Below are positions 7,223 to 12,374 of a stretch of DNA of 19,677 bases, one piece after another. Every line of letters begins with the position of its first letter. Within the stretch, counting starts at the first letter, position 1. A program made the translations under genes and the position numbers. Source of the stretch: Lachnospiraceae bacterium (GTDB lineage Bacteria; Bacillota; Clostridia; Lachnospirales; Lachnospiraceae); contig SVEW01000029.1 in the NCBI GenBank assembly GCA_015057205.1, positions 1 through 19,677 on the forward strand. Direction: 5' to 3'. The notes below the pieces were generated by a model, which was not told the DNA's origin, did not search any database, and worked only from the letters and a program-made list of their open reading frames with translations.

Positions 7223-7978
7223 ATGGCAACAATCATGGTTCTCGACGCCGGACACGGCGGATATGATATGGGGGCAGTTTACGGAGAGCGAAGGGAAAAG
7301 GATGATACTTTGCGTTTGACACTTGCGGTGGGAGAACGTTTGCGGGAGGCAGGCTATGAAGTAGTGTATACCAGAACTGCAGATGTTTACCAATCGCCCT
7401 TTGAAAAAGCCCAGATAGCCAATCAGAGCCAGGCAGATTATTTTATCTCCTTCCACAGAAATTCGGGACCTATGCCCAATGCATACCAGGGTGTAGAAAG
7501 TCTGGTATTTTCAGAAACGGATGCTATTACAAATGGGATTGCAAAAGATATTAACGGACAATTGGAAAAGGTAGGATTTCAGAATTTGGGAGTCGAGGCA
7601 CGACCGAATTTGGTGGTTCTGCGGAAAACCAATATGCCGGCAGTACTTGTAGAAGTAGGTTTTTTGAATTCAGATCAGGATAATCGGTTGTTCGATGAGA
7701 AATTTACACAGATAGTGGAGGCCATTGCCGATGGAATCATGGAAGCGGTTCCGATGGACAATGGTGGCTACGCTGTACAAATTGGGCTTTTTAAATACGA
7801 ATCCAATGCTGATTATCAGATGGAACTTGCCAAGGATGCAGGATTTGATGCAGAAATAACTTATGAAGAACCATATTATGCTGTGCGCATTCCGGTTGGG
7901 GAATCGCTGGATAAAGCCACCCGGGTGCAGGCAAAATTGAAAAAAATGGGCTTTGATACATTGATTGTATCAAAGTAA
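7223..7978 (+). CDS. N-acetylmuramoyl-L-alanine amidase (Amidase_3) with C-terminal SPOR-type repeats, CwlC-like
   Basis: The enzyme cuts the bond between N-acetylmuramic acid and L-alanine in peptidoglycan. The Amidase_3 domain (residues 2-175) shows the zinc ligands His11 (DAGHGG), Glu25 (RREKDD) and His78 (SFHRNSG), and the catalytic Glu144 (VEVGFLNS). The tail (181-251) is a SPOR-like wall-binding unit with two half repeats, YAVQIGLF...GFDAEI and YYAVRIPV...GFDTLI. There is no signal peptide; the catalytic fold begins at residue 3. The 251-residue length, the missing signal and the double SPOR tail match Bacillus subtilis CwlC (about 255 residues), a mother-cell lysis amidase made under sigma-K. 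A CATAnnnTA motif lies just upstream. A phage-lysin-like origin is the alternative, but no other phage gene is near. GAGG at 7215-7218 supports the start. Confidence 0.9.
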   Translation: MATIMVLDAGHGGYDMGAVYGERREKDDTLRLTLAVGERLREAGYEVVYTRTADVYQSPFEKAQIANQSQADYFISFHRNSGPMPNAYQGVESLVFSETDAITNGIAKDINGQLEKVGFQNLGVEARPNLVVLRKTNMPAVLVEVGFLNSDQDNRLFDEKFTQIVEAIADGIMEAVPMDNGGYAVQIGLFKYESNADYQMELAKDAGFDAEITYEEPYYAVRIPVGESLDKATRVQAKLKKMGFDTLIVSK

Positions 7979-7981
7979 GAA

Positions 7982-8011
7982 AAGCCGTCTATTCTGCAGG
8001 ATAGACGGCTT
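7982..8011 (+). terminator. strong hairpin after the amidase gene, probable terminator without a good T-run
   Basis: AAGCCGTCTAT (7982-7992) pairs perfectly with ATAGACGGCTT (8001-8011) around an eight-base loop that can close further. It begins four bases after the stop codon. The bases after it (ATAGATATAG) are not a T-run, so termination may be partial, or the hairpin may protect the mRNA end. Confidence 0.6.
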
Positions 8012-8057
8012 ATAGATATAGAAAAAAGAAAAATATGAAAAAAATTCAAAAAAAGTA

Positions 8058-8086
8058 TTTACAAACGGTGAAAACTATGATAAGAT
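8058..8086 (+). promoter_or_regulatory. distal promoter of the pilus operon
   Basis: TTTACA (8058-8063) and TAAGAT (8081-8086) are 17 bases apart, giving a start near 8093 and a leader of about 320 nt. Confidence 0.6.
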
Positions 8087-8191
8087 ACATCCATCTTAGC
8101 TAACGAAGTTCAACTTCGGGTAGACGGTTCCCATGAGATCATTCATGGGTTTCACAAAAAACTTGGAATTCGTTCAGAGTTTCAGGGATTC

Positions 8192-8219
8192 CTTACAAGA
8201 CGTAAGTTGTGATTATAAT
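8192..8219 (+). promoter_or_regulatory. possible proximal promoter of the pilus operon
   Basis: CTTACA (8192-8197) and a perfect TATAAT (8214-8219) are 16 bases apart. It would start transcription near 8226 and leave out the upstream hairpins. Confidence 0.5.
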
Positions 8220-8353
8220 TAATAAAGTAGAACATAATAATGATTTTTTTTCGATAACATTTCTTTTTATGCACGTGTAGAAGGAAATGATAACTCGTTT
8301 CTCCATAATATAAATTTCTTATAGATATCTTTTACTGTTCTACTCGATAGTCA

Positions 8354-8406
8354 ACTTTCGGCGGCTGAGAAAAATAATATCAAATTGACGAAAGTCACGA
8401 AAGGAG
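8354..8406 (+). promoter_or_regulatory. possible Shine-Dalgarno switch before the first pilus gene
   Basis: ACTTTCG (8354-8360) can pair with CGAAAGT (8389-8395). Its core CTTTCG can instead pair with CGAAAG at 8398-8403, which covers most of the Shine-Dalgarno AAAGGAG. The two pairings exclude each other, so the first could free the ribosome binding site and the second could hide it. This is inference from complementarity only. Confidence 0.35.
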
Positions 8407-8412
8407 TAAAAC

Positions 8413-8583
8413 ATGAAAGAGATTTTTGAACAGTACGGAGGCGCAATTTTAACAGTTGTAGCAATTTTGGCGATGGTGACCATCGTAACAACACTTTTGC
8501 AGGCTGACGGTGTTGTATTTACTGCATTATCTGACCTTGTGAAGAATTTTGCTTCAGCAGCAGGTGTAGTTAAGGGAGCCTAG
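8413..8583 (+). CDS. 56-residue one-helix protein, candidate major pilin of the Tad-like operon
   Basis: The gene runs ATG to TAG with AAAGGAG (8400-8406) six bases upstream. The product starts MKEIFEQYGGAIL, followed by a hydrophobic helix (residues 11-30), a short break (QADG) and an amphipathic helix (35-50) ending AAGVVKGA. The short length, the single N-terminal helix and the position directly before a TadA-type ATPase are those of Flp-type pilins. A prepilin leader is absent: the conserved Glu is at residue 6 counting from Met. The same start (Glu6, Gly9, Gly10) recurs in three later genes of the operon. As first gene with its own strong ribosome binding site it may be the most abundant product. 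No homologue is recognised by name; pilin function is inferred. Confidence 0.75.
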   Translation: MKEIFEQYGGAILTVVAILAMVTIVTTLLQADGVVFTALSDLVKNFASAAGVVKGA

Positions 8584-8584
8584 T

Positions 8585-9616
8585 ATGGAAGCACAGGTGG
8601 AATTGACGAAAGAGCAGTACGGTCCGTTATGGAAATATGTTGAAGATGAGGAAGTTTCGGATATTGATTGCATTCGCGAAGAAATCTGGGTTACAAAGGG
8701 CGCAGGACTTAGAGAGCGTGTTCCGGAATTGCTGACACCGGATTTTGTAGGCGCCTTTTGCCAGAAGATTGCCACCATGCAGCGCAAGAATTTTAATCCA
8801 ATGTCTCCGCTACTTGAAGCGGAGACAAAAAACTTGCGCATCAGCATTTTGCATGAAGCTGTAAGTATGGGAGGGCGAAGTATCAGCATTCGGAAGTCAC
8901 TGCCAAAACAACGATTTGACGAGAAAAGTGCTGTGGAGAATGGATATGCCACGAAGGAAATGCTTGCGTTTTTAGAGGCTTGTGTAAAGGCGCGTTTCAC
9001 CTTTGTGATTTGTGGAAATCCGGGAAGTGGGAAAACGGAGTGTGCAAAGTTTCTTGCCGGAAAAATCCCACCGCAGGAGCGGATCATAACGGTGGAGGAC
9101 AATTTGGAATGGCATTTGAAACAAATTCATCCGGGTTCAGATGTTTTAGAATTAAAAGTAGATAAAAGCGATGATGATGGAAACTTTTCTTATAAAGATG
9201 CGATAAAAGCGAGTTTAAGACAGAACCCGAAATGGCTAATGTTGTCGGAGGCGAGAGGCCGGGAGGCAAGACAGCTACTAGAAGCGTGGTCCACCGGTAT
9301 TGCAGGTATGACCACGATCCATGCGGATTCCGTTTTGAATATCCCGGAACGAATTTTGAATATGGTGGGTGACTTTAAAGAAAGTCAACGGATGGAAAAT
9401 CAGATATATAATGACATCGATGTTGGCATATTAATTGGATTTGCGCGTACAGCAAATGGGCGACAATATCGTCGCATAGAGCAGATTTGCTTATATGGTC
9501 GTAAAGATGGTCGTAATGAAACCTGGCTATATGTACAAAATGGAAAGGAGGAAGCGGATGAGATACCGACATCAATTCAGGAAAAACTCAAAAAAGCGGG
9601 GATTTTTCAAAGATAA
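8585..9616 (+). CDS. TadA/CpaF-type secretion ATPase
   Basis: This 343-residue hexameric-type ATPase would power assembly of a Tad-like pilus from the cytoplasmic face. The Walker A is GNPGSGKT (144-151). An Asp-box TVEDNLEW lies at 169-176, the Walker B region KWLMLSEARG at 216-225, and the His-box TTIHADS at 243-249. These appear in the order and spacing of the CpaF/VirB11 group, and SEARGREARQLLEAWSTG matches the CpaF pattern. The N-terminal domain (1-110) is shorter and more divergent than in canonical CpaF, which is usually longer than 400 residues. The ATG follows the stop of the 56-residue gene by one base, with GGGAG at 8574-8578, so the two are translationally coupled. The end overlaps the next gene by 59 bp. 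Confidence 0.92.
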   Translation: MEAQVELTKEQYGPLWKYVEDEEVSDIDCIREEIWVTKGAGLRERVPELLTPDFVGAFCQKIATMQRKNFNPMSPLLEAETKNLRISILHEAVSMGGRSISIRKSLPKQRFDEKSAVENGYATKEMLAFLEACVKARFTFVICGNPGSGKTECAKFLAGKIPPQERIITVEDNLEWHLKQIHPGSDVLELKVDKSDDDGNFSYKDAIKASLRQNPKWLMLSEARGREARQLLEAWSTGIAGMTTIHADSVLNIPERILNMVGDFKESQRMENQIYNDIDVGILIGFARTANGRQYRRIEQICLYGRKDGRNETWLYVQNGKEEADEIPTSIQEKLKKAGIFQR

Positions 9617-10880
9617 AAGCATGATGCGAGCGGTACTCATGGCCGCTCCTGCTACCGTAGGTGTAGGGTGGCTATATCGGTTACTGCCCGTATATTGGGG
9701 GCTTATAGGACTATCCTTGATGGTGTTTGGCGTGGTTTGTGTAAAAGAGAACCGTCAAAGAAAACGAGAAAAGCAGCGATTTGAAGCTTTGGCGGATTAT
9801 ATGCAGCAGATGTTGTTTTCCTTCGAGCGAACCAGAGAAATAACAGTGGCGCTTAAGGAGACAGCTGAGCTTTTTTCAGAAGGTGAGATGCACGAAGTGC
9901 TAACCAATGCGCTTCTGTATTTGGAAAAAGCATATACGGCGGATTGCAAACATGCAGCATTGGGAATGATTGAAAAGGAATTCCCGAATGGCGAAGTGAA
10001 ATTACTTCATAATTTTATGCTGGAGGCAGAAACAGAAGGTGGACGGATTGAGGATGTAGTTCAGATGTTGAAGGAAGAACAGCGTCGATACCGTTTACGC
10101 GTGAACCTGTTTCAGGAACAGTGTAAAAAACAGCAACGAAATATTATTCTTGCCTGCGTCGCAGGTTTGCTACTATGTAGTAGTATCTTGTATCTTGTAC
10201 CTGACGCCACGTTGTTGACGGGGTATCCACTGTACCATATCGGTACGGTTATTCTTTTCTGGTTGAATCTTGTGATTATGGGCATGGGAATGCATGTTAC
10301 AAATCGAGATTGGCTAAGGGAACAAAAACGCTATAGTGATGAAGAAGTGGAAGCGAAGCTTGTCCGCTATTTAAATGGAAAACAGACGGTAGGACGACGG
10401 ACTCTTAAAAAGATTTTGCAAAGGGAAATCAACCAGGCATTTCCGGATTGGATGTTGAAGTTATCCTTATTGCTGCAAAGCAGGGATGTGGCCGGAGCTA
10501 TTGAAGAGAGCACGCAGGACGCACCCATTGTGCTTTTGTACTATATTAAAGAACTTGTGGAACAAATACATGCATATCCGGATTCGGCAAAACCGTATGT
10601 GGAGTTTTTAGGAGATTTTAAAAATGCATCCAGTACCACGTTTATGAAAATGCTGTACACCATTTCTATCGGTGGGTGTCCGGATGCGCCAAGGCAGTTA
10701 ATGATGTTGTTGGAACGAAATAATCAACTGGAGAATCAGGAAGTGCTAATGCGACAGGAAAATTCGATGGCGATGACACAGGCTCTATTTTTGTCACCTA
10801 CATTACTTGCGTCTTTTAAAATGATTCTGGATATGAGCATGTTGTTGGTTTCCTTCTTAGGACAACTGGGCATGGCTTAA
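9558..10880 (+). CDS. T2SSF-type inner-membrane platform protein, probable fused TadB/TadC equivalent
   Basis: The 440-residue product has a basic N-terminus and two membrane helices (about 24-42 and 44-62), then a cytoplasmic helical lobe (70-190). Two more helices follow (195-213 and 225-245), then a second cytoplasmic lobe (255-400) and C-terminal helices (405-438). Both lobes have the T2SSF look, and the first ends in EAETEGGRIEDVVQMLKEE, a typical F-domain motif. Canonical Tad systems encode TadB and TadC as two proteins of roughly 300 residues each. Here one protein may do both jobs. I chose ATG 9558 (MRYRHQF), which has GGAGG at 9547-9551 six bases upstream. The open frame reaches 9495, but upstream codons have no ribosome binding site. 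It overlaps the ATPase gene by 59 bp. Confidence 0.85.
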   Translation: MRYRHQFRKNSKKRGFFKDKSMMRAVLMAAPATVGVGWLYRLLPVYWGLIGLSLMVFGVVCVKENRQRKREKQRFEALADYMQQMLFSFERTREITVALKETAELFSEGEMHEVLTNALLYLEKAYTADCKHAALGMIEKEFPNGEVKLLHNFMLEAETEGGRIEDVVQMLKEEQRRYRLRVNLFQEQCKKQQRNIILACVAGLLLCSSILYLVPDATLLTGYPLYHIGTVILFWLNLVIMGMGMHVTNRDWLREQKRYSDEEVEAKLVRYLNGKQTVGRRTLKKILQREINQAFPDWMLKLSLLLQSRDVAGAIEESTQDAPIVLLYYIKELVEQIHAYPDSAKPYVEFLGDFKNASSTTFMKMLYTISIGGCPDAPRQLMMLLERNNQLENQEVLMRQENSMAMTQALFLSPTLLASFKMILDMSMLLVSFLGQLGMA

Positions 10881-10893
10881 AAGGAGGGAACCA

Positions 10894-11256
10894 ATGAGAC
10901 AAGTGATTGAAGGCATGGTGGCCATGATTTTTATCATTTTGCTGTGTGTGACAGGAATGGATTTATTGAATGTGCATATGCAGGCCGGACAGGCCAAAGA
11001 ATTTCGCAATCAGGTAGCGACGGCAATTGTTAACAGTGATTATGATGAGACGGTTATGACGGAATGTATGAATCAGGCACAAGCGCTGAACTATCAATTG
11101 CAAATTGAACTTTATAAACGGGATGGTAGCCATGTTTCTTACGGAGAAAATCCGATGGATGATAAAACCGAAATGGTACAGATACTTCTGACGTATAAGA
11201 CGAAATTGCCAACGTTGCACACCGGTTGGGAGCAGACAATATCTGTTATGGTGTAA
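10894..11256 (+). CDS. TadE-like minor pilin or pseudopilin, 120 residues
   Basis: An N-terminal membrane helix (residues 4-27, starting MRQVIEGMVAMIF) is followed by a helical stretch (QAGQAKEFRNQVATAIVNSDY) and a beta-rich end (LQIELYKRDG...VQILLTYKT). This is the general plan of TadE/TadF-type minor pilins: one helix, then a small extracytoplasmic domain. Glu6 is present, as in the small proteins of this operon, but Gly9 is not. An excellent AAGGAGG (10881-10887) precedes the ATG, 13 bp after the platform gene. Two Cys occur (one in the helix, one in TECMNQ). The assignment is by shape and context, not by a conserved motif. Confidence 0.65.
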   Translation: MRQVIEGMVAMIFIILLCVTGMDLLNVHMQAGQAKEFRNQVATAIVNSDYDETVMTECMNQAQALNYQLQIELYKRDGSHVSYGENPMDDKTEMVQILLTYKTKLPTLHTGWEQTISVMV

Positions 11257-11270
11257 GGGAGTAGAATAAA

Positions 11271-11378
11271 ATGAGAGAGATTATGGAAGATTTTGGAATG
11301 AGTATTATATATGCAACTATGTGTGGAGGTTTTTACGGGTTTTTGCACATGGTTTTACAAGGAATTTGTAAGGGATAA
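11271..11378 (+). CDS. 35-residue membrane micropeptide with the operon's shared N-terminus
   Basis: The gene runs from ATG 11271 to TAA 11376-11378, with AAGGGAG (11255-11261) nine bases upstream. It begins MREIMEDFGMSIIYATM, a hydrophobic helix with a Cys-Gly-Gly break and an end QGICKG. Glu6 and Gly9 align exactly with the 56-, 45- and 145-residue proteins. The gene is easily missed by length cut-offs. Its own ribosome binding site, in-line position and the shared signature support that it is real. It may be a minor pilin-like subunit or an assembly peptide. Confidence 0.65.
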   Translation: MREIMEDFGMSIIYATMCGGFYGFLHMVLQGICKG

Positions 11379-11389
11379 AAGGTGAGTGT

Positions 11390-11527
11390 ATGAAAGTGTT
11401 GATGGAAGAATTTGGCGGAATGCTTTTGGCATGTGTCGCATCATTGATGGTAGTAGCGCTGAATCTGGCATTTTTTGTGGGGCCGGTGGCGAAGGGAATC
11501 GTTTACGTTGTAAAGCAGAATTATTAG
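11390..11527 (+). CDS. 45-residue membrane micropeptide with the operon's shared N-terminus
   Basis: The gene runs from ATG 11390 to TAG 11525-11527. AAGGTGAG (11379-11386) lies three bases upstream, overlapping the region right after the previous stop. It starts MKVLMEEFGGMLLACV, continues with a long hydrophobic stretch (11-34, with GP at 31-32) and ends in KGIVYVVKQNY. Glu6, Gly9 and Gly10 match the 56-residue candidate pilin, and the size and helix plan are closest to that protein. It is below common gene-calling limits. It is probably a second Flp-like subunit; function is inferred only from likeness and context. Confidence 0.65.
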   Translation: MKVLMEEFGGMLLACVASLMVVALNLAFFVGPVAKGIVYVVKQNY

Positions 11528-11543
11528 TGAGGATGGTGGAAGA

Positions 11544-11981
11544 GTGAGATTCATCATAGAACATTTGGGAGGTGTGCTGATAGCGGCGATGACCGGAGGG
11601 CTATTATTATTGTTGCTGGTTACCGGTAATCAGGCGCAAATATATAAGGTCGGGGAAAATATGAAAGAAAAGCAGAAAAGTGAGATAAAATCTGTCACGC
11701 AGGGTAATTTTTTTGTTGAAGAGGGACGACATAAAGTAGATTTTGCTTATGAAGAGCAATTGTTTGCTGTAGGAGAAAAGGTGACTTTAACGGAGTGCTT
11801 TACGGCAAAAGATCATAAGGGAAAACGATTAAAAATTGTTTTAGAGGAAATATTTCCTGATACATACAGAATCGATAAGGGAAAGGTTGTATTTGAGAAA
11901 GAAGGAGTATACGAAGTACGGGTATCTGCACAGGGCCAGATGTATGAAGTATGCGTACCTGTCGTACAATATCCGGAATAG
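11544..11981 (+). CDS. pilin-like N-terminus fused to an Ig-like extracytoplasmic domain, 145 residues
   Basis: The start is GTG 11544, preceded by a GGTGGAAG-type site. The upstream in-frame alternatives are closed by stops, and the translated start MRFIIEHLGGVLIAAM carries the operon signature (Glu6, Gly9, Gly10), which supports this choice. The membrane helix spans about 10-27. A charged linker (30-55) leads to a beta-rich domain (60-143) with the rhythm of a bacterial Ig-like fold, ending in a strand pair FEKEGVYEVRVSAQ and YEVCVPVVQYP. Cys85 and Cys137 lie on strands that could face each other and form a disulfide. It looks like the micropeptide module carrying an exposed domain, so it may be a minor or capping subunit. 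Confidence 0.75.
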   Translation: MRFIIEHLGGVLIAAMTGGLLLLLLVTGNQAQIYKVGENMKEKQKSEIKSVTQGNFFVEEGRHKVDFAYEEQLFAVGEKVTLTECFTAKDHKGKRLKIVLEEIFPDTYRIDKGKVVFEKEGVYEVRVSAQGQMYEVCVPVVQYPE

Positions 11982-11990
11982 GAGGTTGAC

Positions 11991-12374
11991 ATGCGATATA
12001 TCATGTATGGAATAACCTGCTTTGTGGTGTTGGTGCTTTTTTTACAAATGATGATAAGTGTGGATGCACGACATGCCAGAGCAGATGAACTTAGTCAGGG
12101 CGTTCGTATGGCGACAAAATTAACGTTAGAGGCTGTTAGGGAACAGCGTTTGGTAAAGGAGGCTGATGTGGAGGCGTTTTTTCAGGAACGCCTGAAAGAA
12201 CAGATAACTTCCCGGTCTGATTATAAGGTTGAGTTTGTGGAAAACAAAATTGAGGATGGAATTATTAGCGTGAGGGTAAAGGAAGAGTTTCGCTATCCAA
12301 CAGGACAGGTTGGGAGGCTTGAAGAAAAACAAACTGCAATTATAGATTATGCAGCTTCGGAGGAAACGCCATGA
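11991..12374 (+). CDS. TadE/F-like minor pilin, 127 residues
   Basis: AGGAGG lies just upstream of ATG 11991. The product begins MRYIMYGITCFVVLVLFLQM, a single membrane helix without a cleavable leader. A long amphipathic helix follows (residues 29-70, ADELSQGVRMATKLTLEAVR onward), then a beta-rich end (76-120) containing YKVEFVENK and ISVRVKEEF. This helix-then-sheet order is that of pilin-type minor subunits. The TGA stop overlaps the ATG of the next gene (ATGA at 12371-12374), so translation is coupled. It lacks Glu6, having Tyr there. The family call is by architecture and context. Confidence 0.65.
   Translation: MRYIMYGITCFVVLVLFLQMMISVDARHARADELSQGVRMATKLTLEAVREQRLVKEADVEAFFQERLKEQITSRSDYKVEFVENKIEDGIISVRVKEEFRYPTGQVGRLEEKQTAIIDYAASEETP

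Larger units (their letters stand above)
8093..8412 (+). other. long structured leader upstream of the pilus operon, unclassified
   Basis: No ORF is convincing here. Clear hairpins are CGAAG/CTTCG (8104-8118), CCCATGA/TCATGGG (8130-8136 with 8143-8149), GGAAT/ATTCC (8165-8169 with 8188-8192), CTTAC/GTAAG (8192-8196 with 8202-8206) and CATTTC/GAAATG (8258-8263 with 8284-8289). I checked by eye for c-di-GMP-I and -II, SAM, T-box and ydaO-type signatures and found none. A run of eight T at 8244-8251 has no GC-rich stem directly before it. The leader could be a riboswitch or cis-regulatory RNA of a type I do not recognise, or simply a long untranslated region. Confidence 0.45.

Noticed and set aside
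8093..8250. Known riboswitch class (c-di-GMP-I or -II, SAM, T-box, ydaO) in the pilus leader
   Set aside because: None of the core sequence blocks of these classes could be found by eye. I left the leader unclassified.
8244..8251. Run of eight T as an attenuator terminator in the pilus leader
   Set aside because: There is no GC-rich stem directly before it; the nearest clear hairpin ends 38 bases upstream.
8340..8348. Second CTACTCGAT, like the intron 3' end at the left edge
   Set aside because: No domain V or domain VI hairpin precedes it here, so the nine-base match is probably chance.
9495..9557. Longer start for the T2SSF platform protein
   Set aside because: The extra codons lie within the ATPase gene and have no ribosome binding site. 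ATG 9558 has GGAGG six bases upstream.
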